From the NCBI GenBank assembly GCA_963800705.1, contig CAWDBV010000002.1, forward strand, positions 1 through 64,000: a stretch of DNA of 64,000 nucleotides. The letters run 5' to 3'. A model generated the notes under the pieces. It saw only the letters and a list, made by a program, of their open reading frames with translations, did no database searches and had not been told where the DNA came from. Every line of letters starts with the position of its first letter. Position 1 is the stretch's first letter. The stretch comes from CAWDBV01 sp963800705 (GTDB taxonomy: Bacteria; Actinomycetota; Thermoleophilia; Solirubrobacterales; 70-9). The position numbers and the translations under genes are program-made. Below are positions 44,287 to 53,667 of this stretch, piece by piece.

Positions 44287-45765
44287 TCACTTGGCGCCCT
44301 CTTTTACGGGCGCTTTCCTCGCTGCCTTGCGCTTCGCGGTCGGCTTCCGCTTCCGCTTCGCCTTTGATTTCCGCTCCGGCTTCGGCCGCGCCGCGGCCAC
44401 CTGCTCGTCGAGCGCCTCGCCGATCGCCTCGGCGAGCTCGTCGAGGTCGTGCATCAGGTCGCGGTCGCCGACCAGCCCGAAGTGGACCTGGCCGTCGAAG
44501 CTGACGACACCGATCGAGAGCGCGTGGCCCTGGGGCGAGAGCGGCACGAACGGGTAGACCTCGCGCATCCGGCGGCCCATCAGGTACAGCGGCTGCTGGG
44601 GGCCGGGGACGTTGGAGACGACGAGGTTGAAGACGAGCGGCTTCGACATCGCCTGCGAGAGCAGCCGGTTGATCGTCGGCGGCGTCCAGCCCGCCGCCTC
44701 GATCAGAAGCGTCGAGGCCCGCGCCGCCTCGGAGTCCTTGAGCCGCTCGGTCTCGGCGTTGATCCGTCGCAGCCGCTTGACGGGGTTTCGCTCGGCGATC
44801 GGCAGCGCCGCCATGATCGTCGCGATCCGGTTGCCCATCGCGCCGTCGTCCTCGGGGCCGCGCAGCGAGACCGGCACCAGCGTGACCAGGTGCGGTGGGA
44901 GCTTGATGCGCCGCTTCTTCAGGAACCGCCGCAGCCCTCCCGCGGCGGCGGCGAGGATGACGTCGTTGACGGTCGCGTCCTCCACCGCGCCCCGGGCGGC
45001 CTTTACATCGGCGAGGCTGCGCTTCGCGAATGCGACCCGGCGGTCGCGGCCGATCCGCTGGTTGAAGATCGTCCGTGGCACGCTCGGCCCTCCCGAGGTG
45101 AGGCCGGCGAACGCCTGGGCGGTGCGCCGCGCCTTGGTCGCGGTCTGGGCCGGGGTGGTGACGGCCGAACGAGCCGCTCGCCCGGCCGCGCGCACCGGGG
45201 CGATCCGGTCCTGCGCCGCCTGCGCGAACAGGAACGAGCGCTTCGGGATCTCCGGTCGCCACTTGCCCCGCGGCGGCTTGATCTTCGTCCCTCTCGGCGA
45301 GACGTCGAGCACCGCGGCGGCCATGTCGACCGCCGACACGCCGTCGACCAGCGCGTGGTGGGTCTTGGAGAGGATCGCGAAGCGGTTGCCGCGCAGGCCC
45401 TCGATCAGGTAGAGCTGCCACGGCGGCCGCTCCTTGTCGAGCGGCTCCGACATCACCTGTCCGACGACCTCGCGCAGAACCGCCGTGTCGCCGGGCGCGG
45501 GCAGCCGCAGCCGCCGCACGTGCCGCCGCAGGTCGAAGAGCGGGTCGTCGGTCCAGACCGGGTTGGCGATGTTGAGCGGGGCCTTGGTCACCCGCTGGCG
45601 GAAACGGGGCACGAGGTTGAGCCGTGTCTCGACGTGATCGAGGAACTCCTCGAACTCCGGCGGCCGGCCTTCGAAGATCACCGTGCCGCCGACGTGGACG
45701 TGGATCGGCCCGGAGTCGGCGAGCCACGAGGACATGTCGGACGGGGAGAGGCGCGAGCTGTTCAC
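44287..45765 (-). CDS. wax ester synthase/diacylglycerol acyltransferase (WS/DGAT)
   Basis: 492-residue enzyme that makes triacylglycerol or wax esters from acyl-CoA. Active-site HHALVDG with H136, H137 and D141 (HHxxxDG). Other family blocks: N-terminal RLSPSDMSSWLADSGPIHVHVGG, PLDKERPPWQLYLIEGL, LVPVSLRGPEDDGAMGNRI, FNLVVSNVPGPQQPLYLMG. The C-terminus is a strongly basic tail (KPERKSKAKRKRKPTAKRK), without the paired Cys of the secreted proteins. GTG 45765 has TACGCT 6 nt upstream. Confidence 0.92.
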   Translation of the reverse strand: MNSSRLSPSDMSSWLADSGPIHVHVGGTVIFEGRPPEFEEFLDHVETRLNLVPRFRQRVTKAPLNIANPVWTDDPLFDLRRHVRRLRLPAPGDTAVLREVVGQVMSEPLDKERPPWQLYLIEGLRGNRFAILSKTHHALVDGVSAVDMAAAVLDVSPRGTKIKPPRGKWRPEIPKRSFLFAQAAQDRIAPVRAAGRAARSAVTTPAQTATKARRTAQAFAGLTSGGPSVPRTIFNQRIGRDRRVAFAKRSLADVKAARGAVEDATVNDVILAAAAGGLRRFLKKRRIKLPPHLVTLVPVSLRGPEDDGAMGNRIATIMAALPIAERNPVKRLRRINAETERLKDSEAARASTLLIEAAGWTPPTINRLLSQAMSKPLVFNLVVSNVPGPQQPLYLMGRRMREVYPFVPLSPQGHALSIGVVSFDGQVHFGLVGDRDLMHDLDELAEAIGEALDEQVAAARPKPERKSKAKRKRKPTAKRKAARKAPVKEGAK

Positions 45766-45808
45766 GGCGCGAGCGTAGTCAACGCCGCCGCCCGGTTAGA
45801 TTCGGGCA
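45766..45808. promoter_or_regulatory. divergent leaderless promoters
   Basis: Minus TACGCT (45772-45777) is 6 nt from GTG 45765. Plus TAGATT (45797-45802) is 6 nt from ATG 45809. Confidence 0.5.
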
Positions 45809-46807
45809 ATGCCGAGACAGGAAGTTCCGCGCGCCGATCGCGTGCTGCCCGGGGTCTGGCGGCTGCGCCTGCCGCTGCCGTGGCCCGGGGTGCCGCACGG
45901 CAATGCCTGGGCGGTGGCCCGCGGCGATGGCATCGTCCTCTTCGACACCGGGATGGGCGGCGAAGGCAAGCTCGCCGGGCTCGAGCAGGCGCTGGCGCAA
46001 GCGGGCTTCGATCTCACCGACATCGGGCTCGTCGTCTGCACCCACTCGCACACCGACCACTACGGGCTCGCGGCGCCGATCACCGAGGCGAGCGGGGCCG
46101 AGCTCTGGATGCACCCGGCCTGGGAGCACGTCCGCAAGATGGGCGAGGACCCAGACGCGGCGCTCGATCAGCGGATCGAGGTGGCGCGCCAGAGCGGGGT
46201 GCCGACGGCCGGGCTCGAGCTTTATGAGAAGAGCCGCCGCGGCAAGGAGACCGGGATAGACGCGATCGTCGAGCCCGACCGCGACCTCGTCCCCGGAGTC
46301 GAGGTCGAGACCGATCTCGGCAACTGGTCGGTGCACGAGACCCCCGGCCACGCTCCCTCGCACGTCGTCCTCCACCAACCCGAACGCAAGCTGCTGATCT
46401 CCGGCGACCACCTGCTCGGTCGGGTGTCGCTGTTTTACGACCAGGGCCACACGCCCGACCCGGTCGGCGAGTTCCTCGGCGGCCTCGACGAGGTCGAGAA
46501 GCTCGAAGTCGATCTCTGCCTGCCGGGCCACGGGCGCCCGTTCCGCGGCGTCAAGGAGAAGATCGCCGCCAACCGCGAGGAGCTCTTCGGGCAGCTCGAC
46601 CGCGTCCGCGAGGCGCTCGCCGAGGGACCGAAGACGGCGTTCGAGCTCATCCCCGCCGTGGTCGGCCCCGAGAACCTCAACCCGGCGACCGCGGCCTGGG
46701 GGCTACAGCTCGCGCTCGCCTACCTCGACCACCTCGGCGTCACCGGCGAGGCGGCGCCGGAGGAGGGTTCGGATCCCGTGCGCTGGTCGGCGCCGGCCGC
46801 GGCCTAG
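45809..46807 (+). CDS. MBL-fold metallohydrolase (glyoxalase II-like)
   Basis: 332 residues. Metal-binding HSHTDH in LVVCTHSHTDHYGLAAPI, then His in ETPGHAPSHVVLH, Asp in LLISGDHLLG and His in DLCLPGHGRPF. A C-terminal helical domain (ANREELFGQLDRVREALAEGPKTAFELIPAVV...WGLQLALAYLDHLG) resembles the substrate domain of glyoxalase II-like and LACTB2-like enzymes. Substrate unknown; a CoA or glycerol thioester is likely. Confidence 0.88.
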   Translation: MPRQEVPRADRVLPGVWRLRLPLPWPGVPHGNAWAVARGDGIVLFDTGMGGEGKLAGLEQALAQAGFDLTDIGLVVCTHSHTDHYGLAAPITEASGAELWMHPAWEHVRKMGEDPDAALDQRIEVARQSGVPTAGLELYEKSRRGKETGIDAIVEPDRDLVPGVEVETDLGNWSVHETPGHAPSHVVLHQPERKLLISGDHLLGRVSLFYDQGHTPDPVGEFLGGLDEVEKLEVDLCLPGHGRPFRGVKEKIAANREELFGQLDRVREALAEGPKTAFELIPAVVGPENLNPATAAWGLQLALAYLDHLGVTGEAAPEEGSDPVRWSAPAAA

Positions 46808-46908
46808 TCGCGCCGCTCTGAGAAGAGCGTCAGGCCGAGCGCGGGGTCGGCCAATGTGAGGTCGGTCACACAGCCTCGAAAACCGTTTTTTGATGCAACT
46901 TTCGGTGA

Positions 46909-46914
46909 TACGGT
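46909..46914 (+). promoter_or_regulatory. leaderless -10 box of the MMPL gene
   Basis: TACGGT, 9 nt before ATG 46924. The preceding gap (46808-46908) has an AT-rich stretch (AACCGTTTTTTGATGCAACTT) where further signals may lie. Confidence 0.45.
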
Positions 46915-46923
46915 CGCGCCGAG

Positions 46924-49056
46924 ATGCTCGAGCGGATCGCGAATCTGACCTGGAACCGCCCGAAGCTCGTCCTCGCCGGCGTCGGTTTGTTCGCGGTCCT
47001 CGCCGCCTTCTTCGCCCACGACGTCGAGAAGCATCTGAAGGCGGCCGGCTTCACCGATCCCTCCTCGGAGAGCGAGAAGGCGACCGGCCTGCTGCAGAAG
47101 AAGCTCGGCTACGACGCCGGGCCCGGATTCGTGGTCGTCGTCCGCGACCCCGACGGCGGCAAGCTCGACACCGGCAGCTCCGAGGTCCGCGACGAGGTCT
47201 CCAGGCTGACCGAGGAGATGGGGCAGGTCGAGAGCGTCGGCCGGGTCGAAAACCCGCTCGAGAACCCCGAAACCGGCGCGACGCTGATCGCCGAGGACGG
47301 CGAGTCGCTGGTTATCACCGGCCACCTCTCCGACGCCGATATCGAAGACGAAGGCGGACGGGTGGCCGAGGACGTTCAGCCGACACTCGACGAATCGAGC
47401 CTCGCCGTCTCGATGGGCGGCTTCGCTCCGAGCTTCAACGAGGTCAACGACCAGACCCGCGAGGACCTCACCAAGGCCGAGCTGATCGCGTTCCCGATCC
47501 TCGCGATCCTGCTTCTGATCGTCTTTCGCGGCGTCATCGCCGCCTCTATTCCGCTCGTGATCGGAGTGGTTTCGATCCTCGGGTCGTTCCTGGTGCTGAG
47601 GGTGATGTCGGAGTTCACCGACACATCGCTGTTCGCACTCAACATCGCAACCGGGCTCAGCCTCGGGTTGGCGGTCGACTACGCCCTGCTGATGGTCTCG
47701 CGCTACCGCGAAGAGATCGCCCGCGCCGGGCCGACCCGCGAGGCGCACCTGAAGACGATCCAGACCGCCGGGCGAACGGTGCTCTTCTCGGGTTTCACCG
47801 TCGCGGTCGCGATGGCGGCGCTGGTCTTCATGCCACAGCGCTTCCTCTATTCGATCGCGGTCGCCGGCGCAGCGGTCGGCGCGCTCTCGGCGATCATCTC
47901 GCTGCTCTTTGTCTCCTCTCTGCTCTCGCTGCTCGGCGAGCGCATCGACGCACTCTCGATCCGCCGCGGCCCCGCGGTCTCCGACGAGTCGGGGGCCTGG
48001 AACCGGCTCGCGCGCGGGGTGATGCGCCGCCCCGTGCTGGTCGCGGTCGCGAGCGCCGGCGTGCTGCTCGCCTGCGCCTCACCGCTGCTGATGACGACGC
48101 TGACCGGGCCGAGCGCACAGGCGGTCCCTCCCGGGCTTCCCTCGTTTGACGCCAACGCCTACGTCGAGAAGCACTACCCGCGCAGCGTCAGCGAGGCGGC
48201 CACGGTCACGGTTCGCGGCCAGGCGAGCGATTCCGAGCTCGAGCAGTTCGGCGCGCGAATCAGCGCGATCGATGGAATCGAGGGCGGGACCCCGTTCATA
48301 CGGGCATCGGAGCGGGTCGCGTTCGCGAACTTCGCTCCGGATGGCAAGCCGACGAGCGCCCGCTCCCAGGACGCGGTTAACGAGATCCGCGACCTCGAGT
48401 CCCCCGGGGCATCCACCGTCCTCACGTCGGGCAACACCGCGCGCTTCATTGACCTGAAGGAGAGCCTCGTCGACCACATCCCGCTCGTCGTAGGGCTGAT
48501 CGTCGTGAGCACGCTGATCCTGCTTTTCCTGCTCACCGGCTCGGTGCTCCTGCCGCTCAAGACGCTGGTGATGAACACGCTGACGCTGGCCGCCACACTC
48601 GGAATCGTCGTGCTCTCCTTCCAGGAGGGCTGGCTCGACGCGCCCTTCGACTACACGGGGCCGGCGGCCGTCGAGACCGTCAGCCTCGTCTTCCTGTTCG
48701 CGGTCACCTTTGGCCTCGCCACCGACTACGCCGTGCTCGTCATGGCGCGGATCAAGGAGCAGCGCGACCTCGGCGCCTCCAACGAGGACGCGGTCGCGAC
48801 CGGCATCGGCCGCACCGGCCGGGTGATCAGCGCCGCGGCGCTGATGATCGCGGTCGTCTTCCTCGCCTTCGGGGTGAGCTCGGTCTTCTTCATGAAGCAG
48901 ATCTCGATCGGGATCGCGGTCGGCGTCACGCTCGACGCGACGATCGTCCGGGCGCTGCTCGTCCCGGCGCTGATGCGCCTGTTCGGCGAGTGGAACTGGT
49001 GGGCCCCGAGGCCGCTGCGCCGGCTCTACTGGCGCTTCGGCTTCAAAGAGGCCTAG
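46924..49056 (+). CDS. MMPL-family RND transporter
   Basis: 710-residue inner-membrane exporter of the mycobacterial MmpL type, which moves lipids or small amphiphiles by the proton gradient. Two repeats, each a periplasmic porter-like domain plus a helical bundle: helices at about 15-34, then 180-330, and 520-690. Conserved segments: GLSLGLAVDYALLMVSRYREEI and FGLATDYAVLVMARIKEQRDLG, the two DY proton-relay helices. VGVTLDATIVRALLVPALMRLFGEWNWWAP ends the protein. Substrate unknown; the nearby WS/DGAT gene is only a weak hint at lipids. Confidence 0.92.
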   Translation: MLERIANLTWNRPKLVLAGVGLFAVLAAFFAHDVEKHLKAAGFTDPSSESEKATGLLQKKLGYDAGPGFVVVVRDPDGGKLDTGSSEVRDEVSRLTEEMGQVESVGRVENPLENPETGATLIAEDGESLVITGHLSDADIEDEGGRVAEDVQPTLDESSLAVSMGGFAPSFNEVNDQTREDLTKAELIAFPILAILLLIVFRGVIAASIPLVIGVVSILGSFLVLRVMSEFTDTSLFALNIATGLSLGLAVDYALLMVSRYREEIARAGPTREAHLKTIQTAGRTVLFSGFTVAVAMAALVFMPQRFLYSIAVAGAAVGALSAIISLLFVSSLLSLLGERIDALSIRRGPAVSDESGAWNRLARGVMRRPVLVAVASAGVLLACASPLLMTTLTGPSAQAVPPGLPSFDANAYVEKHYPRSVSEAATVTVRGQASDSELEQFGARISAIDGIEGGTPFIRASERVAFANFAPDGKPTSARSQDAVNEIRDLESPGASTVLTSGNTARFIDLKESLVDHIPLVVGLIVVSTLILLFLLTGSVLLPLKTLVMNTLTLAATLGIVVLSFQEGWLDAPFDYTGPAAVETVSLVFLFAVTFGLATDYAVLVMARIKEQRDLGASNEDAVATGIGRTGRVISAAALMIAVVFLAFGVSSVFFMKQISIGIAVGVTLDATIVRALLVPALMRLFGEWNWWAPRPLRRLYWRFGFKEA

Positions 49057-49063
49057 CCTCGCG

Positions 49064-49069
49064 TACCCT
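49064..49069 (+). promoter_or_regulatory. leaderless -10 box of the protease gene
   Basis: TACCCT, 6 nt before GTG 49076. Confidence 0.45.
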
Positions 49070-49075
49070 CAGGGC

Positions 49076-49945
49076 GTGGCTCGCCCGCTGCGCCATTTCC
49101 TGATCTCGCTGGCCGCCGGGCTGACGCTGGTCGCCGCGAGCGTTCCTGCCGCGCCCGCAAAGGAGCCGAAGGCGGGCAAGAGCATCGTGTTCGGCGCGCA
49201 GGCGAACCCGGTCGACTTCAGCTTCACGGTCGCGGTGCTCCAGGACGGCCGCTTCAACTGCACCGGGTCGGTCGTCGCGCCGACCCTCGTCCTCACCGCC
49301 GGGCACTGCGTCGGCAACCCCGCCGGGCTGACGGTGATCACCGGCCGCTCGAAGATCGGCGACGCCGGCGGCGAGGTGATCTCGGTCACCGGCGCCTCAG
49401 TGCACCCCGACTTCATCGCCAACCAGCGCCACGACGTCGCGCTGCTGACGCTCGCGGTTCCGACCACCGTCACGCCGATCAAGGTCGCGACCCCGGCCGA
49501 GGAAGCAGCGACGTTCGTCCGCGGCCAGGGGCTCTCGATCGCCGGCTACGGGAAGACCAACCCGCTCGTCTTCGGACGCCCGCGCACGGGCGTCCTCACC
49601 ACCGCGCCGTCGTTCGTCGCTCCCCAGCGCCCCTGCGGCCAGGTCTTCAAGCGCGGGCTCTTCGACCCGGCGACGATGGTCTGCATGGTCGCCAACTCGG
49701 TGAGGCGCCGCGGCATCGGGCGCTTCGTCGGCTTCTCCGCCTGCCCGGGCGACAGCGGCGGCCCACTCGCGGTCCGGCTCGGAGACGGGACCCCGGCGCT
49801 ATTCGGGGTTGTCTCCTTCATCCCGGGCCGCGGTCGCGGGCCTTTCCGCGCCATCGACTGCGGCCTGCTGGGCGTCACGATCCTGACCCGGATCTCGAGC
49901 GTGCTCGACTTCCTGCTCCCCGCCGGAGTTCCCCCCCGGACTTGA
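49076..49945 (+). CDS. secreted trypsin-like serine protease
   Basis: 289 residues with signal peptide VARPLRHFLISLAAGLTLVAASVPAAPA. The S1 catalytic triad is H77 (TAGHC), D120 (NQRHDVALL) and S227 (CPGDSGGP). Disulfide partners are C62-C78 and others. The specificity pocket residue before SGGP is not the usual D189, so trypsin-like specificity is not assured. The 3' end overlaps the convergent SDR by about 147 bp, and the coding end contains a run of Cs (GTTCCCCCCCGG), so the last residues are uncertain. Confidence 0.87.
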   Translation: MARPLRHFLISLAAGLTLVAASVPAAPAKEPKAGKSIVFGAQANPVDFSFTVAVLQDGRFNCTGSVVAPTLVLTAGHCVGNPAGLTVITGRSKIGDAGGEVISVTGASVHPDFIANQRHDVALLTLAVPTTVTPIKVATPAEEAATFVRGQGLSIAGYGKTNPLVFGRPRTGVLTTAPSFVAPQRPCGQVFKRGLFDPATMVCMVANSVRRRGIGRFVGFSACPGDSGGPLAVRLGDGTPALFGVVSFIPGRGRGPFRAIDCGLLGVTILTRISSVLDFLLPAGVPPRT

Positions 49946-50806
49946 CACGGCGTCGGTCTGAGAGGCGCGGGCCACCGCCACCATCTGGTCATTCATGAGT
50001 CGCATCGCCCGCTCGTAGGGCCAGGCCCACTTGCGCTGGAAGAAGTGCCCGAAGCGGATGTCGGGCGAGGTGTAGACCATGAATCGGTTCTTTTTGATCC
50101 CCTTGATGATCGATTGGGCGACGCTCTCGGGGCTCTTCGCCCTACGCTCGAAGCGGCCCACCATCTTCTTGATCCTCGGGTTGTCGCGGTCGATGCCGAC
50201 GATGTCGACCGTGCCGACCAGCGGCGTCGCCACCGCTCCTGGGCAAACCAGGCTGACGCCGATCTTCTGCCGGGCGAGGTCGAAGCGCAGCACCTCGGAG
50301 ATGCCGCGGAGGCCGAACTTGGTCGCGCTGTAGGCGGCGTGCCAGGGGAGGCCGAAGAGGCCGGCGGCAGAGGAGACGTTGACGAGGTGGCCGCCGCGCC
50401 GCGCCTCGATCATCGGCGGGATCGTGGTCTCGATCACGTGGATCGGGCCCATCAGATTGATGTCGATGAGCCGCTGCCAGTGATGGTGCTCGAGGTTCTC
50501 GACCGCGCCCCAGGTAGAGATCCCGGCGATGTTCATGACCACGTCGAGGCTGCCGTGCTCGGAGTGGATGCCGTCGGCGAGCGCGACCACCTGGTCGTGG
50601 TCGGATACGTCGGCGGCGACCGCGGCGCTGACGGTCCCGCCGTCGGCCTTGAGCTCCGCGGCGACCTCGTCGAGCTGCTGCTGCTGGATGTCGGTGAGAA
50701 AGAGGTTCGCGCCCTCGGCCGCGGCGGCGATCGCGGTCGCGCGGCCGATTCCGCTCGCAGCGCCCGTGATCAGCGTCTTCTTCTCCCTCAGGTCCTTGAC
50801 CGGCAT
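49799..50806 (-). CDS. short-chain dehydrogenase/reductase with C-terminal extension
   Basis: 335 residues; core SDR spans about 1-270. TGxxxGxG is TGAASGIGRATA; NAG-like NIAGISTWG; catalytic VNVSSAAGLFGLPWHAAYSATKFGL with S, Y and K. FERRAKSPESVAQSIIKGIKKNRFMVYTSPDIRFGHFFQRKWAWPYERAMRLMNDQM is the usual end of this subgroup. After about residue 290 the reading frame runs on (SSPGGNSGGEQEVEHARDP...) as antisense to the protease and is probably non-genuine; an indel in the C/G run near 49930 would restore an earlier stop. TATGGT lies 7 nt before the ATG. Confidence 0.87.
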   Translation of the reverse strand: MPVKDLREKKTLITGAASGIGRATAIAAAAEGANLFLTDIQQQQLDEVAAELKADGGTVSAAVAADVSDHDQVVALADGIHSEHGSLDVVMNIAGISTWGAVENLEHHHWQRLIDINLMGPIHVIETTIPPMIEARRGGHLVNVSSAAGLFGLPWHAAYSATKFGLRGISEVLRFDLARQKIGVSLVCPGAVATPLVGTVDIVGIDRDNPRIKKMVGRFERRAKSPESVAQSIIKGIKKNRFMVYTSPDIRFGHFFQRKWAWPYERAMRLMNDQMVAVARASQTDAVSSPGGNSGGEQEVEHARDPGQDRDAQQAAVDGAERPATAARDEGDNPE

Positions 50807-50813
50807 CGGCGCC

Positions 50814-50819
50814 ACCATA
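50814..50819 (-). promoter_or_regulatory. leaderless -10 box of the SDR gene
   Basis: TATGGT, 7 nt before ATG 50806. A rightward TACGAT at 50846-50851 serves the divergent gene. Confidence 0.45.
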
Positions 50820-50861
50820 GCTGCGCCCGGTGCGTCGTTCACAACTACGATGCCCGTCGTG

Positions 50862-52748
50862 ATGCGTGGAGTTGTGCGTCGAGAGCCCCCGGGGGTCGGC
50901 CTCGTCGTCGTCTGTGTGGCGCTGCTCGCGCCTTCGTGCGCGGCCGCCGCGACCCAGAACGAGCGCTTCACCGCGGCCGACGGCGTCACGCTGCAGACCA
51001 CGCTCACCGGAGAAGGGCCGATCGTTCCGCGCCCGACGATCGTCGAGTTCAGCCCTTACGGGCGCGGCACCGGCACGGTCGACGCCGGGCCCGACTTCAA
51101 CTACCTGCTCGTGCAAATCCGCGGCACCGGCGACAGCGACGGCCGCTTCGATGCGATGGGCCCGCGCACCCAGGCCGACGTCGTCGAGGTGCTCGCGTGG
51201 GCGTGCGCGCAGCCGTGGAGCAACGGCACGCTCGGCATCAACGGCTTCTCGGCGAGCGCGATCGCGATCTACAACTCGCTGCACCGACCGCTGCCCTGCG
51301 TGCGGGGCGCGGTGCTGAAGTCGGGCACCTTCGAGCTCTACCGCGACCTGCTCTCGCCCGGCGGGGTCAACAACCTGCTCCCGGGTACGGGCGTGCTGGC
51401 GCTGATCGGCGCTCCCGCGCTGGTTCAGGGCGCAGAGCGCCTGGCGCGCAACCCCGCGTCGTCGCTCGAGGTGATCGCCGGCCTGTTCGCGGCCGGGCTC
51501 GACGTGATCGCTCACCCCAGCCTCGACCAGTGGTGGCGCGAGCGCGGCTTCCGCGGCAACGCCAACGACATACCGGTGCTGGTCATCAACGGCTTCTTCG
51601 ACGTCGAGTCGCGCGGAGCTTTCCAGGCCTTCCAGGAGCTGCGCGGCGACGGCGCCGAGATGACCGTGATCGGCGCCCACGACGGTGCCCCCGTGGGCAC
51701 CGATGGCGGTGCCGCCGAGATGGGGGCCTGGTTCGACCATCACCTGAGGGGTGTTGAGAACGGCGTCACCGACCCGCCGCGCGTGAAGCTCTGGCTCGCC
51801 GACGGCGACCGCGAGGATCTGCTCGATGGCAAGTTCGTCCGCTACGACGGCGAGGACTGGCCGATCCCGGGCACCCGCTGGGAGTCGCTGGCGCTGAGCG
51901 CAGAGCGCAGCGGCACCGCGAACTCGATCAACGACGGTTCGCTCGTCCCCGGTCGCCCGGCCGAGACCGCGCGCCAGACCTACCCCGCGCTGCCCTCGCT
52001 GCCGACGAGCACCGATCCCCACAACGTCGCGATCGTCGGGGCGGCCACCAACCCCCTCGCCGGCGCGCTTCCCCTGCTCACCGAGATGGCGCTCGCCGAG
52101 CCGCTTGGCCTCTCTTATACGACCGCGCCGTTCGCCGAAAATGTGCTCGCAGCCGGGCCGGCCAGCCTCGAGCTGCGCCTGGGGAGCACCGCGCCCGAGA
52201 CCGCGATCTGGGTGGTGCTATCCGACGTCTGGCCCGACGGCACCGCGCACCCGGTCGCGAGCGGCCGCCTGCTGAGCGCTTATCCGGAGATCGACCCGGC
52301 GCGGTCGCTGACCGATTCCCAGGGCCAGATCGTTCAGCCCTACGGCCGCTACGAGCCCAAGTCGCCCGCGGCGATCTCCGAAGAGCGCCTCTACCGGGTC
52401 GAGCTGTGGCCGATCGGCAACCGCTTCAAGTCGGGCCACCGTCTGCGGCTGCACGTGACCGGTGCCTCGGCAGCCTCGCTTCCGAGCCTGCCGGCGCTCA
52501 ACACGGTCGCTGTCGGCGGGCCGGACGGATCGAGGCTGCTGCTCCCGGTGCTGCCCGCCGCCGGAGCAGGCAGCGGCGCCACGCCGTTCGCGGCTGCTCC
52601 GGGGGCCGGCGGGGCGGCCGGAGCCGCGACGCTGTCGGCGGCGACGCGAACATGCAAACGGACGCGGCGCAGGGCTCGACCCCGCCGCGCCTGTGGCGCC
52701 AAGAAGCGCGGCAAGCGACGCGCGCGCAAGGGACGACGGCGGCGGTGA
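50862..52748 (+). CDS. secreted CocE/NonD-family hydrolase with Lys/Arg/Cys tail
   Basis: About 628 residues. Signal peptide MRGVVRREPPGVGLVVVCVALLAPSCAAAA. The X-Pro dipeptidyl-peptidase-like alpha/beta hydrolase follows: FTAADGVTLQTTLTGEG, LVQIRGTGDSDGRFD, and nucleophile elbow GINGFSASAIAIYN in place of the usual GxSYxG. The C-terminal jelly-roll is LELRLGSTAPETAIWVVLSDVWPDG...LYRVELWPIGNRFKSGHRLRLHVTG. The end is a basic tail TCKRTRRRARPRRACGAKKRG with paired Cys. ATG 50862 is favoured by TACGAT 10 nt upstream; ATG 50850 is possible. The next gene starts in its stop codon. Confidence 0.82.
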   Translation: MRGVVRREPPGVGLVVVCVALLAPSCAAAATQNERFTAADGVTLQTTLTGEGPIVPRPTIVEFSPYGRGTGTVDAGPDFNYLLVQIRGTGDSDGRFDAMGPRTQADVVEVLAWACAQPWSNGTLGINGFSASAIAIYNSLHRPLPCVRGAVLKSGTFELYRDLLSPGGVNNLLPGTGVLALIGAPALVQGAERLARNPASSLEVIAGLFAAGLDVIAHPSLDQWWRERGFRGNANDIPVLVINGFFDVESRGAFQAFQELRGDGAEMTVIGAHDGAPVGTDGGAAEMGAWFDHHLRGVENGVTDPPRVKLWLADGDREDLLDGKFVRYDGEDWPIPGTRWESLALSAERSGTANSINDGSLVPGRPAETARQTYPALPSLPTSTDPHNVAIVGAATNPLAGALPLLTEMALAEPLGLSYTTAPFAENVLAAGPASLELRLGSTAPETAIWVVLSDVWPDGTAHPVASGRLLSAYPEIDPARSLTDSQGQIVQPYGRYEPKSPAAISEERLYRVELWPIGNRFKSGHRLRLHVTGASAASLPSLPALNTVAVGGPDGSRLLLPVLPAAGAGSGATPFAAAPGAGGAAGAATLSAATRTCKRTRRRARPRRACGAKKRGKRRARKGRRRR

Positions 52749-53347
52749 GCGACCAGAAGCCCCGCATCGCGCCGGGCACCCCGGCCGAGATCGGGCGGGT
52801 CAACTACGGGATCGCACGGGTGATTGGCGCAGCAACCGGCGGCAGGCCCCCGAACGTGTTCACAACCCTCGCCCGCCACAAGCGCCTGTTCCGCAAGTGG
52901 CTGCGCTTCGCCGGCGCGCTGATGCCGGGCGGTGTTCTTCCCCGCGTCGACACCGAGCTGCTCATCCTGCGCACCGCGCACAACTGCGGCAGCGACTACG
53001 AGTGGGACCAGCACGAACGGCTCGGCAAGCAGGCTGGGCTGAGCGCCGAGCAGATCGAGCGCGTCCGCGAGGGCCCCGGCGCCGAGGGATGGTCGGATCG
53101 CGAGGCGCTCTTTCTGCGCGCGGCCGACGAGCTGCACGCGGACCGCTCGCTGTCGGACGAGACCTACGAACGGCTGCGCTCCGAGCTCAACGAGGTCGAG
53201 CTGATCGAGTTCTGCATGCTGGTCGGCCACTACGAGATGCTCGGCATGACTCTCAACTCGCTCCGGGTCGAGAACGACCGCCCCCCATCGAAGCGCCCGC
53301 CCCGGGCGATGCGGGCCCTGGCTAGGCGGCGTCTGGGAGGCGACTGA
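52745..53347 (+). CDS. carboxymuconolactone decarboxylase-family protein
   Basis: 200 residues. AhpD/CMD-like helical fold: PNVFTTLARHKRLFRKWLRFAGALMPGGVLPRVDTELLILRTAHNCGSDYEWDQHERLGKQAGLSAEQIERVREG and WSDREALFLRAADELHADRSLSDETYERLRSEL. The usual CxxC is reduced to one Cys (HNCGSDYEWDQH), a variant found in many actinobacterial members; the DxH pair remains. Function unknown. GTG 52745 overlaps the hydrolase stop; the 3' end overlaps the convergent coiled-coil gene by 26 bp. Confidence 0.83.
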   Translation: MSDQKPRIAPGTPAEIGRVNYGIARVIGAATGGRPPNVFTTLARHKRLFRKWLRFAGALMPGGVLPRVDTELLILRTAHNCGSDYEWDQHERLGKQAGLSAEQIERVREGPGAEGWSDREALFLRAADELHADRSLSDETYERLRSELNEVELIEFCMLVGHYEMLGMTLNSLRVENDRPPSKRPPRAMRALARRRLGGD

Positions 53348-53588
53348 GGATTTCGCGTGTGTTGGCCTGCGTTTCGGCGCGCAGGTCACGGAGCTCGCCG
53401 ACCACCTCCCGGTGAACGAGCTCGATGCCCCGCGTGATCTCCTGGATGAAGTTCTTCAGGTCCTCGCGCTCCCCGCGGAAGGTCTCCCGCTCCTCGCGGT
53501 TCTTGATCAGCTCGTACTTGACCTCGGCCATCACGTCCATCATCTGAAGGAAGGCCCGTTCGAGGCGTTTCTCCGACTCGCTAGCCAC
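53322..53588 (-). CDS. small coiled-coil protein
   Basis: 88 residues from GTG 53588 (VASESEKRLERAFLQMMDVMAEVKYELIKNREERETFRGEREDLKNFIQEITRGIELVHREVVGELRDLRAETQANTREILSRL). Almost entirely heptad repeats, no membrane helix. A TTG 42 nt upstream would add a Cys-rich leader and is less likely. Function unknown. Confidence 0.65.
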   Translation of the reverse strand: MASESEKRLERAFLQMMDVMAEVKYELIKNREERETFRGEREDLKNFIQEITRGIELVHREVVGELRDLRAETQANTREILSRLPDAA

Positions 53589-53667
53589 ACAGGCATTCTC
53601 GCACGGCGATCCGCACGGACCGCGCGCCAATTGCGCCGACCTTGCAACTCGGGATAATGAGCGTCCC

